Part shown: piece after piece, positions 33,583 to 42,535 of the stretch | How positions within the stretch are numbered: the first letter of the stretch is position 1 | How the letters are laid out: every line of letters starts with the position of its first letter | NCBI RefSeq assembly: GCF_000252445.1 | Contig: NC_017793.1 | Span: 1 to 53,428 of the forward strand | Origin: Deinococcus gobiensis I-0 | GTDB taxonomy: Bacteria > Deinococcota > Deinococci > Deinococcales > Deinococcaceae | Direction: 5' to 3' | Length of the DNA stretch: 53,428 nucleotides | Program-made: the position numbers and the translations under genes | Notes under the pieces: generated by a model | What the model saw: only the letters and a program-made list of their open reading frames with translations | What the model was told of the DNA's origin: nothing | The model's database searches: none

Positions 33583-35657
33583 ACTGCCGCCTCGGCAGCG
33601 CGCTTTTGCTGACGGCCCTTCTGGTGGGGTGTGGCGCAGGGGAGCCTCCCAAACCAGACGCCTTCGTCCTGACAACGGCTCTGCCTGCACCGGCGACGCC
33701 AGGCCAGACAGTGACCCTGTACGGCCGGCTGCCAGCTGGAGAAAGCAGCGTCACCCTGGATGGCCTGCAGGGTGACCCCATAACGGTGCAGGCCGTCCCG
33801 GTCAAAGAAGGCCTGCAATTTGTTCTTCCTCCGACCCTGCTCGCCGACCTCTACGAGGTGACGCTGCAGGGGGTGTCTGGACAGAAGGTGCTCCTTGACG
33901 TCGTGCCCAAGATTGAACGGGTCACCCTTACTGGTTCGACGCTGGTCATTGAGGGTGCTGGCTGGGGAACCGATCCCAGCCGGGCCGGGATCGAAGTCAA
34001 CCGGCAGTATCTCCCCGTCACGGGGACAGCGACGAGCCTTCAGACGATCGTCAATGCGAGTCAGGATATCTCTGGCACGGCCAGTGACCTTTACGGGGTA
34101 TTCAACGTCCGTGTCCTCGTGGGGGAGCGGGCCAGTGAAACCAGGACGGTCCGCAAAGAAGCGGCGCGACTGGAAGGCAGAGTGTACCGTCCCCTGGAAA
34201 ATCAGGCCTCTGCCACAGCTTCAGGGTTCTCTGCCCAGGCCCTTCGTCCCGCTGTGATCAACCCCGCCACCACAACCCTGCTGGTTCCGGCGGGAGCCAC
34301 CCTTCCTCCCCAGGAGCTGGCAGGCATACGCCCTCTGCCCCTTCTCAACTCTCAGCAGGCCCGGTACACCTCGGTGCGGGGGGCACAACGCGCCCTGGAT
34401 CTGCTGCTGCAACAGGGCGTAGCAGCTGAGTTCGATCAACGTATGCAGGTTCAGGACACCCAGAAGACGGAGCTGCCCCTCCATCTGGGGACCCAGGCGG
34501 TGACCGACCGACAATGGTTCTGGCCTCTTCTCGGGCTACAGGAAGCCTGGAAGACGACAGAGGGCAAAGGGATTACCGTTGCCGTGATTGACACGGGGGT
34601 GGCCAGCAATCATCCAGACCTGCGCAGTACCCTTCTCCCGGGACGCGACTACGTGGATGGTGACCTGACTCCCCAGGACGTCAGTGGACATGGAACTCAT
34701 GTTGCGGGTCTGATTGGCGCGCATGGTCAGGTTAAGGGCGCCGCGCCGCAGGTTGCGCTTCTCCCAGTCCGTGTCATCGGTCCAGACGGCGGGTCAGTGA
34801 GTGATCTTATCCAGGGCCTGCTGTGGGCAGCGGGATTGGACCCCGAACACCCCAATCCTCATCCCGCGCAGGTCATCAACCTGTCACTGGGCACGCCTGA
34901 ATACAGCGAGCGTCTGGCTGAGGCGGTGCAGCAGGTGCTGAAGGCCGGTGTGATTGTGGTGGCCGCAACTGGGAACGATGGTGGATTGCCCTATTCCCCA
35001 GCCAATCTGCCTGGAGTGATCGCAGTCACCAGCGTCAATGGGCCGGTCACGACCTACCAGCCGACCTATGCCAACCGCGGACCTGGAACCCGGATCGCAG
35101 CGTATGGCGGGGATCTCAATGCTGACCAGAACCAGGACGGCGAGCGGGACGGCATTCTGTCGACAGACATTACCAGTGCAGGTGCGCCCGGATATGCCCT
35201 GCGCAACGGAACGAGCATGGCCGCGCCGCAGGTCAGCGGTATCGCTGCTCTCCTGTTGGCACAGGGTACGCCGGCCCATCAGGTCAAGGCGCTTCTGGAG
35301 GGCCAGGCGACAGATCTTGGTGTTTCCGGGATGGACCTCACCACGGGTTGGGGACTGGTCAATGCGCGGCCTCTCCAGGGTGAAGTGGGCATGATCGCAG
35401 CTGCTTTGGACGAAAAAGGCCGCGTCATCACCTATGTCCGCCCTGAACAAGGACAGTTCACACTTAACAGTCTTCCTCCCAATACATCCATCACGGTAAT
35501 TGCTGGCATGGATCGGGAGGGCAACGGTGTGATCGGCGAAGCCGGAGAACTGTTCGGTACCGTCAAGACCACCACTTCAACTGCCGGACAGATCAGCAAG
35601 GCCGCGATCACTCTTCAGCCCACAGACGGCAGGTCTGCGGTCGCACTCAACAAGTAA
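33579..35657 (+). CDS. Subtilisin-family (S8) lipoprotein protease
   Basis: 692 residues from the GTG at 33579, which overlaps the lipoprotein stop; a longer upstream frame is rejected. The lipobox LLVGC anchors it at the membrane. A beta-rich pre-region (residues about 25-200, with a TIG-like VIEGAGWGTDPSRAGIEV) precedes the S8 domain: Asp in AVIDTGVASNHPDL, His in VSGHGTHVAGLIG, the oxyanion Asn in VAATGNDGG and Ser in RNGTSMAAPQVSG, so the triad is complete. A beta-sandwich tail follows. It could mature the RHS toxin or the secretin in the periplasm. The fold and activity are secure; the substrate is inferred from the operon. Confidence 0.92.
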   Translation: MNCRLGSALLLTALLVGCGAGEPPKPDAFVLTTALPAPATPGQTVTLYGRLPAGESSVTLDGLQGDPITVQAVPVKEGLQFVLPPTLLADLYEVTLQGVSGQKVLLDVVPKIERVTLTGSTLVIEGAGWGTDPSRAGIEVNRQYLPVTGTATSLQTIVNASQDISGTASDLYGVFNVRVLVGERASETRTVRKEAARLEGRVYRPLENQASATASGFSAQALRPAVINPATTTLLVPAGATLPPQELAGIRPLPLLNSQQARYTSVRGAQRALDLLLQQGVAAEFDQRMQVQDTQKTELPLHLGTQAVTDRQWFWPLLGLQEAWKTTEGKGITVAVIDTGVASNHPDLRSTLLPGRDYVDGDLTPQDVSGHGTHVAGLIGAHGQVKGAAPQVALLPVRVIGPDGGSVSDLIQGLLWAAGLDPEHPNPHPAQVINLSLGTPEYSERLAEAVQQVLKAGVIVVAATGNDGGLPYSPANLPGVIAVTSVNGPVTTYQPTYANRGPGTRIAAYGGDLNADQNQDGERDGILSTDITSAGAPGYALRNGTSMAAPQVSGIAALLLAQGTPAHQVKALLEGQATDLGVSGMDLTTGWGLVNARPLQGEVGMIAAALDEKGRVITYVRPEQGQFTLNSLPPNTSITVIAGMDREGNGVIGEAGELFGTVKTTTSTAGQISKAAITLQPTDGRSAVALNK

Positions 35658-35666
35658 AGGAAATTT

Positions 35667-37025
35667 ATGGCTCTTGCTTTCCGGCGTCATCTCCTCGGCA
35701 TCACGGCTTTCCTGGCACTGACACCTCTGGGGTATGCGCAAAGTGCGGCGGCCAGTACGGTCAGTACGCCGTCACGCTCCATCGCTCAGGTCACTGTTAT
35801 TCGCGCAGGCGACAATATCGTCATTCAGTCAAACGAGCAGATTCGTTATCAGACCGATCCGCTGACCCGTAAACTCATCTTGCCAGACGCTGTAATCAAC
35901 GGCGGCGCCGCCCTACCGGACGGTGTGACCTGGTCGCGTCAGGACGGCTCTATCCAGTTTGTCATTCCAGACGGAACCACATACGCCTTGAGCCCCGACG
36001 GCAGAAACCTGATTCTGACCCCTCCGGGTCGCCAGGCAGTCAGTCCTATTCCCACAGACGAGCGTTCGCCCATCATTTATCCCTTGAGCTTTGCGGAGCC
36101 CAACCTTATCGCCGGCCTGATTCAAAGCATCTACCCTGGAACGCGCGTGGTGGTTGATGCACGCCAGCGTACCCTCATCATCGTTGCCAACCCGGCAGAC
36201 CGGGGACTGATGCTGGATCTTCTCAAGGGCCTCGATACCAGTCGGCCACAGATTCAGTTTGAAGCGGAAATTCTTGAGGTCAACCGGGACACGACCGACA
36301 GCCTGGGAATTCAGTACGACAGCATTTTCACCTTCAGACTGACGGAAGGAGAAGGCTTGAGCCTGGCCAAACTGGGCTCTCTGGGCCGAAGTCCACTGAG
36401 CCTGAGCATCGGCGTCAACCTCCTCAAGACCAATGGGGCTGCCCGGGTACTGGCCCGACCACGCATCACAACGATCGATGGGCTGGAAGCGCGCATCAAC
36501 AGCACACAGACCACGCCTGTGGTGACATCCAACAGCAGTGGTGGCACGAGCGTCCAGAGCATCACGACAGGGATCACGCTTCGGATGACTCCAAAAGTCG
36601 CGCCAGATGGCACAGTGGAAACCAATCTAACCATTAGTGTGAGCGTCCCGACAGGGACCACGAGCCAGGGTGTCCCCCAGTTCAGTACCCGGGAGGCCTC
36701 AACCACTGTTCGTGTGAGGAATGGAGAACCTATTGCGATCGGCGGTCTAATGGAAGACCGCGTCGTGAAGGGCGAACAGAAGGTACCCATCCTGGGCGAT
36801 ATCCCTGTTCTGGGTAAGCTCTTTACCACCACCAGAACAGACACGCGGCGGAGCGATTTGATTATCGTGGTGACCCCGAGGCTCGTCATGAGCGCCAACG
36901 AATCGTTGCCGAGTCTGGCCCCGACAAGTGCGGACCTCCCCTCGAGAACCCAGAGTGGACAGGGCGCTGGAAGCTCTGGCTCGTCGGTGCCAGCACCATC
37001 GCAGCCCATTCCTAACCGGCCCTGA
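35667..37025 (+). CDS. Short secretin (GspD/PilQ family)
   Basis: 452 residues behind AAGGAAA. A signal peptide ends at GYAQS. A small N-domain (IIYPLSFAEPNLIAGLIQSI with QRTLIIVANPADRGLMLDLL) resembles the N1/KH-like ring. The secretin core follows: RPQIQFEAEILEVN, VLARPRITTIDGLEARI, GITLRMTPKVAPDG and the hallmark VPILGDIPVLGKLF before SDLIIVVTPRLV. The C-terminus is Pro/Ser-rich. Full-length GspD or PilQ usually has more N-domains, so this is a minimal outer-membrane pore. As third gene after a lipoprotein and a protease, divergent from an RHS toxin, it is the obvious candidate exit channel. Confidence 0.92.
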   Translation: MALAFRRHLLGITAFLALTPLGYAQSAAASTVSTPSRSIAQVTVIRAGDNIVIQSNEQIRYQTDPLTRKLILPDAVINGGAALPDGVTWSRQDGSIQFVIPDGTTYALSPDGRNLILTPPGRQAVSPIPTDERSPIIYPLSFAEPNLIAGLIQSIYPGTRVVVDARQRTLIIVANPADRGLMLDLLKGLDTSRPQIQFEAEILEVNRDTTDSLGIQYDSIFTFRLTEGEGLSLAKLGSLGRSPLSLSIGVNLLKTNGAARVLARPRITTIDGLEARINSTQTTPVVTSNSSGGTSVQSITTGITLRMTPKVAPDGTVETNLTISVSVPTGTTSQGVPQFSTREASTTVRVRNGEPIAIGGLMEDRVVKGEQKVPILGDIPVLGKLFTTTRTDTRRSDLIIVVTPRLVMSANESLPSLAPTSADLPSRTQSGQGAGSSGSSVPAPSQPIPNRP

Positions 37026-37609
37026 TCTACGTACCAACGCGCTATTGAGCACGGTCAAAGCACGCACCAGCCCTTTTAGGGTGTCGCGCGCTGTGGAGCT
37101 CAGTTCCGGATTCGCCCGAGTCTACGACCAGCCCTGACTTACGCCGTTTTCAATGACAAGGCGCGTGAGCCACACAGCTCCATCACGGTGTCCAGCCTGA
37201 AAGTGGACTGCATCGTTTGAATCCAGGGGATCGCGACAGGTCCCAACGCATACATGTACATTCAGGGTGCTTGTAGAGTGACGAACTGAACATGACCAAT
37301 GCGGCGCCGCTTCTCGACTTGGCTCAGATCTTCGGCCCCGCGCTTCCTCCAGGGCTGAGTATCGAGGTGGATGGAGTGCGGTGCCTGATTCGGAGGCCGT
37401 GGTCGCGGACCATGCCTACCCCGACGAACTTGAACCCTCTTTCTGGACTCAATTTAGATTGCCGTCGCAGATGCTGTGGGGGAGCATTGGCCTAAGCTGT
37501 GTGGTCTGTCGTTGCGGTACGAAGTCCACGCCTCCGAACGTCGACCACGAATTCGGTTCCTGCTTATCGAACAGTGACCCCTCCTGCGAGCGTATAGGGA
37601 GCAGGCACA
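37026..37609 (+). other. Region without a clear gene after the secretin
   Basis: A short frame from the ATG at 37292 begins plausibly (LLDLAQIFGPALPPGLSIEV) but degrades after about 30 codons, and a different frame (37381) may continue it, so a decayed small gene is possible. Otherwise I see no signals. Confidence 0.35.
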
Positions 37610-38566
37610 TCAAAAGTTTTCTACCTCCGCCGCGACATCGTTACGTCTCACAGCGACGTAGCGGCGCGTCGTGTCGACCGACGAGTGCCCAAGGAAGAGA
37701 CTCACCCGGGTGAAATCGCCGGTCGCTTCGTAGAGCATCGTGCCCGACGTTTTGCGGGCCGCGTGGAAGCCCCGGAAGCGCCCCGCCAGGCCCGCGCGCT
37801 CGAAGGTGCGGCGCATCTGCCGGGCGGCCGTGTTGTAGGAGAGGCCGGGGAAGTAGGGCCCCGGCGGGAGAGCGAGGAGCGCTTCGCGGACGCGGCGACC
37901 GAGGGGAACGAGCCGGACCTTACCCCCCTTCCCCGTCACGCTGAGCTCGTTCCCTGTCTGATCCCAGCTGTGGGCGGCGAGCGCTTCGCTCACCCGGAGG
38001 CCGGAGTGGGCACAGAGCAGGAGCAGGGCCCGAAGTTGGGGCGTGCAGTACGGGAGAACCTGTTCGATCTCCTCCATGTACGGGGGGTTCTTGACGATGC
38101 CCGGTGTGGGGTCCGCGGGGGCCGAGGTGTCGGTGAACGGATCGAGTTGCGTGACGCCCGCCCACCTCAGCGCACGGTAGAGGGCGCGAGCTCCAGCGAA
38201 GTACTGAGCGACCGAAGCAGGGGCCAGGTGACCGACCCCATTCCGCCCCGGGGAGGTTTGAAGGTGGGCGAGGTAGCGGCCACCGTCACGGTGCCCGGGG
38301 CGGAGCAGCTGCATGCCACTCTGCTGAGCCCAGGGGACGAAGGTGCGCACGGCGAGTTGGTAGGCGGCGACGGTTTTGGGACTGGTGCGCGCGCCGTTCT
38401 TGCTGCCGGCGTGGAGGTAGGCGGTGAGCACTTGGATGAGGGCGTGCACGTCATAGGTGGCGGCAGCTTCGGTGGCCCGGACCCGGAGAGCCTGGTCGGT
38501 GAGGTCAGCCCAGGCCAGGGCAGTGGTAGGGCGGACGAGGGTCATAGAGGGAGGGTAGCGTGCCAT
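37610..38566 (-). CDS. Tyrosine recombinase (XerC/D-like)
   Basis: 318 residues with an N-terminal core-binding SAM-like domain ([20 protein letters not shown]) and the catalytic domain: Arg in [10 protein letters not shown], Lys in [13 protein letters not shown], His-x-x-Arg in FHAARKT, His in LFLGHSS and nucleophile Tyr in TTRRYVAV. All active-site residues are present. The start is the ATG at 38566, possibly leaderless; the ATG at 38545 is an alternative. On a circular plasmid it most likely resolves multimers, though it could be an integrase. No flanking crossover site was identified by eye. Confidence 0.9.
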   Translation of the reverse strand: MARYPPSMTLVRPTTALAWADLTDQALRVRATEAAATYDVHALIQVLTAYLHAGSKNGARTSPKTVAAYQLAVRTFVPWAQQSGMQLLRPGHRDGGRYLAHLQTSPGRNGVGHLAPASVAQYFAGARALYRALRWAGVTQLDPFTDTSAPADPTPGIVKNPPYMEEIEQVLPYCTPQLRALLLLCAHSGLRVSEALAAHSWDQTGNELSVTGKGGKVRLVPLGRRVREALLALPPGPYFPGLSYNTAARQMRRTFERAGLAGRFRGFHAARKTSGTMLYEATGDFTRVSLFLGHSSVDTTRRYVAVRRNDVAAEVENF

Positions 38567-38707
38567 GAAGTGAGCACACTAATGCCGTTTAGTAATCTCC
38601 CGGTGCTGTCCGCTATCCGTTAAGTGGGTTCCTCGCCCCACTCCCCACAGCTCGCATCAAGACCTCTCAGGGCTCTCAGCATCAGGCAGCCAACAGGCAT
38701 CTCCTTC

Positions 38708-39241
38708 CTAGAAGGGGAGGAACGCTGTCTCTGCCTTCTGATCCTTGATGTTGTACGACGCGTAAACGCTGCCCACAGCATCCGGATAACTGGCCAGATG
38801 ATCTGTTCCAGAGAGGAATCCGTCAATCACGCAGCCCTCCACCCCCGTGCCTTCTTTGTTACAGACCACGGCATGAGTCTTGCCATCAAGGCTCGTCATC
38901 GTCCCTGTGCTCAGCCGCGGCACCAAGAAAATGTTGGCACGAGCATATGCCCTCCCGGCAGCAGAGGCTTCAAACGTCGGGCTTGCCTGTCCGGTCTCTT
39001 GCGCGTACGCCCGCAGGGCTGCCGCGATCTCCGTATCTCCTGTGCCGGGCAAAATGACAGCGACCTCTCCCGTCGTTGTCGCCAGGATGGGCAACATCGC
39101 ACGGCAATGAATCGCTTCGGCGCCACGCGCACAGGCTTGAACATATTTGCGGGCGTCGCTTGGATGATTCAGATCCAGACCTTGGAAGTCACAAGCGGAA
39201 CATGACAGCAGAAGGAGAACACCAGCCAGGAAGCGTTTCAC
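38708..39241 (-). CDS. Small secreted lipoprotein
   Basis: 177 residues from the ATG at 39241 with a clear lipoprotein signal (KRFLAGVLLLLSCSAC). The mature part has several cysteines (YVQACARGAEAIHC, VVCNKEGTGVEGCV) that could form disulfides, and a helical middle (DTEIAAALRAYAQETGQA). The family is not recognised. It stands alone on the minus strand downstream of the recombinase gene's start side. A periplasmic or outer-membrane location is expected; the function is unknown. Confidence 0.7.
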   Translation of the reverse strand: MKRFLAGVLLLLSCSACDFQGLDLNHPSDARKYVQACARGAEAIHCRAMLPILATTTGEVAVILPGTGDTEIAAALRAYAQETGQASPTFEASAAGRAYARANIFLVPRLSTGTMTSLDGKTHAVVCNKEGTGVEGCVIDGFLSGTDHLASYPDAVGSVYASYNIKDQKAETAFLPF

Positions 39242-39328
39242 CTTTCCAACCCAACTTGCTCTTCAGGCATCGCGGGCCTGACTTGCGCAGGAGAACCGCG
39301 CCTCCCCTCAGACCGAGGACCTCCGTCT

Positions 39329-39691
39329 TCACCCTTCAACTGGATGCCCATCACCGTCAATCCAGACCTGCAACGCCCTGATCGCCCCTTGCCCTAGCGA
39401 CCAGCTCACCTGCGGCGGGATCGACCCAGACTGGGGCGCAGTGACGGTCAAGCCGTCCCGCGCACTGGTGAGGGCAGCTTGCCAGGGTTTGACCATGACG
39501 CTGCCCTCGCCACCCGCCGCGGCCACACGAATCAATGTCTCGAACTGAAGACTGTAGGCCGGCGATAGATCAAACAAGAAGACCTGCCCTCCTGCGGCGC
39601 GACCCGTAAGGCGGTACGTCGCGCTGTACCGCGTGACATCAAGTACGGCTCCGGCTGGAGTGGAGACCGTCAAGGTGAGGGTCTGAGACAT
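39329..39691 (-). CDS. Hypothetical beta-rich protein
   Basis: 120 residues from the ATG at 39691 (a TTG at 39712 in frame is less likely). Alternating hydrophobic patterns (TLTLTVSTPAGAVLDVTRY, QVFLFDLSPAYSLQFETL, AIRALQVWIDGDGHPV) suggest an all-beta sandwich. There is no signal peptide. The gene lies 87 bases upstream of the small lipoprotein on the same strand, and the two may form one transcript. The family is unknown. Confidence 0.5.
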   Translation of the reverse strand: MSQTLTLTVSTPAGAVLDVTRYSATYRLTGRAAGGQVFLFDLSPAYSLQFETLIRVAAAGGEGSVMVKPWQAALTSARDGLTVTAPQSGSIPPQVSWSLGQGAIRALQVWIDGDGHPVEG

Positions 39692-39755
39692 GACTTCAAG
39701 GTAGAACGCCAAGCATGAGAGGACACCGCCCGCCGAGACACTTGATGGTCAGTGT

Positions 39756-39807
39756 GCCCTTCTCACTTTGGGCTGAGCCCTGTCGCCAAGCTCAGAGTGA
39801 GAAGGGC
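39756..39807. terminator. Long hairpin
   Basis: GCCCTTCTCACT (39756-39767) pairs perfectly with AGTGAGAAGGGC (39796-39807); inside it CTGAG pairs with CTCAG. It lies between two minus-strand genes and could terminate the one at 39914-40366. The gene-free remainder of 39692-39913 shows nothing else. Confidence 0.5.
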
Positions 39808-39913
39808 AGGAGGGAGCTCTTTTGGGTGGAGGAAGCAGTATCTGGGCCGAAGGGGGAAGCGGGGTCGCTCCAAAGAAATGGAGATCTGCCCAAGCAACCC
39901 CTTCGTGTCATAC

Positions 39914-40366
39914 CTATTCCTCTTGACCGCCAGAGCTCCCCGCCATGGCCTGTGCGGAAGGGGAGGGTATGACTGGCCGAGCGGCAGTCTGGTCCTGTTT
40001 TCCCCTCCGCTCCCGCATATATTCCGCCATCCAGTTGACAGTCTCAGTCAGCTGACTGAGACTTGCCTCAATGGCATCCAAACGCTTGACCACCTGACGG
40101 GCTTGGTCGGCGTCTATAGGTGGCTCGTACTCTCCAAGGACCATCAGCACGGCTTGCCGAAAATTCTTGGCCTTCTTGGCTTTGAGGAGCTTGTGAGCTT
40201 GCCGCATTCCCTCAATGGTGTCTTCGTCAAGCAAGCGTGTCCTCTCGGTCTGTGCTTCTTCGTGATAGACACTCAGGCGTTTGGAGAGGACAGTGGGGTC
40301 AATATCAAGTTCTTGCGCGAGTTCTGAGCCAAGCATGGAAGAACTGTACGACTTGCCAATGATCAT
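39914..40366 (-). CDS. Helix-turn-helix / coiled-coil DNA-binding protein
   Basis: 150 residues from the ATG at 40366 (an ATG at 40336 also possible). An N-terminal helix-turn-helix (LAQELDIDPTVLSKRLSVYH) is followed by helices (MRQAHKLLKAKKAKNFRQAV) and a coiled coil (VVKRLDAIEASLSQLTETVN), then a Pro/Ser/Gln tail. The plan resembles MerR- or KfrA-like plasmid proteins that coat DNA. Immediately upstream lie several TACA(CA)GCGAG repeats (40412-40551), probable binding sites. Autoregulation and a role in plasmid stability are inferred. Confidence 0.65.
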   Translation of the reverse strand: MIIGKSYSSSMLGSELAQELDIDPTVLSKRLSVYHEEAQTERTRLLDEDTIEGMRQAHKLLKAKKAKNFRQAVLMVLGEYEPPIDADQARQVVKRLDAIEASLSQLTETVNWMAEYMRERRGKQDQTAARPVIPSPSAQAMAGSSGGQEE

Positions 40367-40411
40367 AACAAGCAAGTCTGTGCACCGCACTCCCAGATCT
40401 ACCGCGAGGTG

Positions 40412-40551
40412 TACAGCGAGGTACCGACGCGCTACACAGCGAGCAACACGGCACCGCGTCAGCGCCGCGTCAACGAGGTACACAGCGCCGCGCGGTAGCC
40501 AGCCAGGGGCTGTCGCCTATGGCCCGACGTGACCAGCGACCCTACAGCGAG
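40412..40551 (+). repeat. Short TACA(CA)GCGAG repeats
   Basis: Copies TACAGCGAG (40412), TACACAGCGAG (40433), TACACAGCGCCG (40480) and TACAGCGAG (40543), some preceded by CGAGGT, fill the divergent spacer between the coiled-coil gene and the gene at 40704. Irregular spacing suggests operator or centromere-like sites. Confidence 0.55.
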
Positions 40552-40703
40552 CTCGCCGCGCCCCTGCCCTCTCCCAAAAAACGTGACGTCCTACAGACAA
40601 AACACTTATCTCATCCATTCCTGAGCGATGAGGAAACCTCTGGGTTTTTTCGGCTGGGACGCAAGGTGCGTACGCGGACACACCTGCTCTGTACGCTGGT
40701 GAC

Positions 40704-41423
40704 ATGTCCGCGCGCGCTCCCGAGCACCATACCCAAAAAAAGGCTCGTCTCCGGGCCCTCCTGCGCTCCAGCGGAGGCGTCGTGACCCTCCCCACCCTTC
40801 ACCGCCGGAAGCTTGCCGCCGCCGCCGAGGGCTTGGGCCTACCCCAGGTTGATCGTTCCGTGCGCACCCGGGCCAACCAGGTCGGCAGTGATGTCACGTT
40901 GACCTTTATCGCCCTGGAAGCCGCTCACCTCGAGCTGCCTCCCCGTGAGCTCATGCACCGCGCCGCCCTGACTGAAACCTACCTGCGCTGTCAGGAGCTC
41001 TATCCACTGCGTGACCGCATCCGGCCGGACGAACGCTGGCAACTCGTGACCCCTCAAGGGCGTGACCGCGTCTCCCTTCCCGATGCGGAGATCCTTGGGC
41101 CGCACATCAACCGGCACCACCGGGATTGCGCGGTTGAGTTCGATGCGGGCTATGACTTCGGCACGATCAAGGACAAGCTCAAGAGCTTCACGGACAAGCA
41201 GGGGTATCGGCGCGTCCTCTGGGCCACCAGCATTCACGACCGGGTCAAGCGGATGTTCTACCAGATCGAGGAGCTCGGCCTCCCGAACCTCCATGAGTTC
41301 GACATCATCTGGGTGGATTTCTGGAGCGAGGAGGACCGGTACGGGTACCGGCCCCGTTGTCGGAAGGACAATCACCTGGGCTTCCGCTCTACTCGCCTTC
41401 TGGAGGCGGCGGCAGCTCGATGA
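40704..41423 (+). CDS. Replication-relaxation-like protein
   Basis: 239 residues from the ATG at 40704, six bases after TACGCT, a leaderless start. The N-terminus carries a basic winged-helix-like part (RLRALLRSSGGVVTLPTLHR). The middle and end match the plan of Replic_Relax proteins (CAVEFDAGYDFGTIKDKLKS, then YRRVLWATSIHDRVKRMFYQ), with an acidic strand followed by a Lys helix as in nuclease-like folds. Such genes are found on plasmids and conjugative elements. It converges with 41389-42069, overlapping by 35 bases. The family assignment is moderate; the biochemical role is unknown. Confidence 0.6.
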   Translation: MSARAPEHHTQKKARLRALLRSSGGVVTLPTLHRRKLAAAAEGLGLPQVDRSVRTRANQVGSDVTLTFIALEAAHLELPPRELMHRAALTETYLRCQELYPLRDRIRPDERWQLVTPQGRDRVSLPDAEILGPHINRHHRDCAVEFDAGYDFGTIKDKLKSFTDKQGYRRVLWATSIHDRVKRMFYQIEELGLPNLHEFDIIWVDFWSEEDRYGYRPRCRKDNHLGFRSTRLLEAAAAR

Positions 41424-42069
41424 TCTGCAGCATGGGTCCACTCAAGTGTTCCCGCTTGGCCTCAAGTTGGCGGTGGTAGGCGCGCAGCGGTTCAGCATTC
41501 GGCACCGCGATGATCAGTGGATGTTGCCAAGTGCTCCGGTCCATCTTGTGCGAGCTGACCAACTTGCGGACCTGCGACACCTTCAGCCCACCGTTCGCCA
41601 CGCTCGCGTAGAGATAGGGATAGCCCCTCGCAGGCCTCCAGAAATGTTCGTAGATTGGCCCCGCCCACGCCTCACGGGCGGCCTGCGGGGTGCGCAGCTC
41701 AACATACAGAACCTGGGACGTCTTCTTTCCGTTGCGGTGGCGTGAGCCTTTGTACTCGGCACGCGACACCTCGTAGCCCTGATCCTGCAAGCTCCAGATG
41801 GCGTCCATCTGGAACGCCCGGTCGGCGGCACTGCCGGGCGCGATGAGGTAGGGCATCTCCTTGCCCGCCTTGCGGAAGGCGTCATACGTCTCGCGACTCG
41901 GAGCGATGACACGTCCGTAGGCCGTGCAGTGCTCAACGACGATGCGGCGGGTGAGCAGACGCCTCCAGTTGGGCTTGGGGTTAAGACGGATGATGCGGCG
42001 GGTGGTCAGTGGACCGTAATAGGCAAGGAGCTTGAGGAGGTGCTGTTCACTGGGCGTCAGGTCGTCCAT
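41389..42069 (-). CDS. Second replication-relaxation-like winged-helix protein
   Basis: 226 residues from the ATG at 42069; a frame extending 68 codons further upstream is rejected as noncoding in character. The N-terminus is a winged helix (LTPSEQHLLKLLAYYGPLTT, RRIIRLNPKPNWRRLLTRRI). The middle has AIWSLQDQGYEVSRAEYKGS and QVLYVELRTPQAAREAW, again like Replic_Relax proteins. The C-terminus is Pro-rich. It faces the gene at 40704 tail to tail. The two may be a functional pair, or distant paralogues. Confidence 0.55.
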   Translation of the reverse strand: MDDLTPSEQHLLKLLAYYGPLTTRRIIRLNPKPNWRRLLTRRIVVEHCTAYGRVIAPSRETYDAFRKAGKEMPYLIAPGSAADRAFQMDAIWSLQDQGYEVSRAEYKGSRHRNGKKTSQVLYVELRTPQAAREAWAGPIYEHFWRPARGYPYLYASVANGGLKVSQVRKLVSSHKMDRSTWQHPLIIAVPNAEPLRAYHRQLEAKREHLSGPMLQIIELPPPPEGE

Positions 42070-42319
42070 CCCCTCAGTGTGTGGGCGGTTCTGGTAGGCC
42101 GGTGCGTTGCAGGAGCAAGGGCGGGCGCTGATGCACTCTGGAGCGTGAGCGCTCTTGGTGAGCGGCGACCGGAGAGTAGGGCCCAGGAAGAAGCTCTGGA
42201 AGAAGTGCACGCATCGAATCGCCTGGACGGACACCTGCCACCCAGCGACCGGCGTGCTCCCTCCTCGGGCCATTCCCCCTTTTTCTTTTCCAGGGAGGCC
42301 GGGCCGTTACCCTCGGGTC

Positions 42320-42535
42320 ATGTCCTCGGTCTACGCAACGGCCACCCACATCCCCACCGGTGAAGTCACCCGCACCCTTGGCCCGTTCGACAGCCGACAC
42401 GCGGCATATGTGGCGGTCGGTGAGGTGGTCGGTCAAGTCCTGACCTGGGAGCGGCAGGCGACGGGCGCTTACCTTGCGGAGAAGTACCCCATGCTCTGGA
42501 CCGTGGAGGAGCGCGAAGTGGGATCTGTTCTCTGA
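42320..42535 (+). CDS. Small hypothetical protein
   Basis: 71 residues from the ATG at 42320, six bases after TACCCT (42308-42313), a leaderless start. The sequence has a beta-helix pattern (YATATHIPTGEVTRTLGPFD, then AAYVAVGEVVGQVLTWERQA). No family is recognised. An antisense open frame (42074-42838, minus) overlaps it, but the leaderless signal favours the plus-strand gene. Confidence 0.55.
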   Translation: MSSVYATATHIPTGEVTRTLGPFDSRHAAYVAVGEVVGQVLTWERQATGAYLAEKYPMLWTVEEREVGSVL

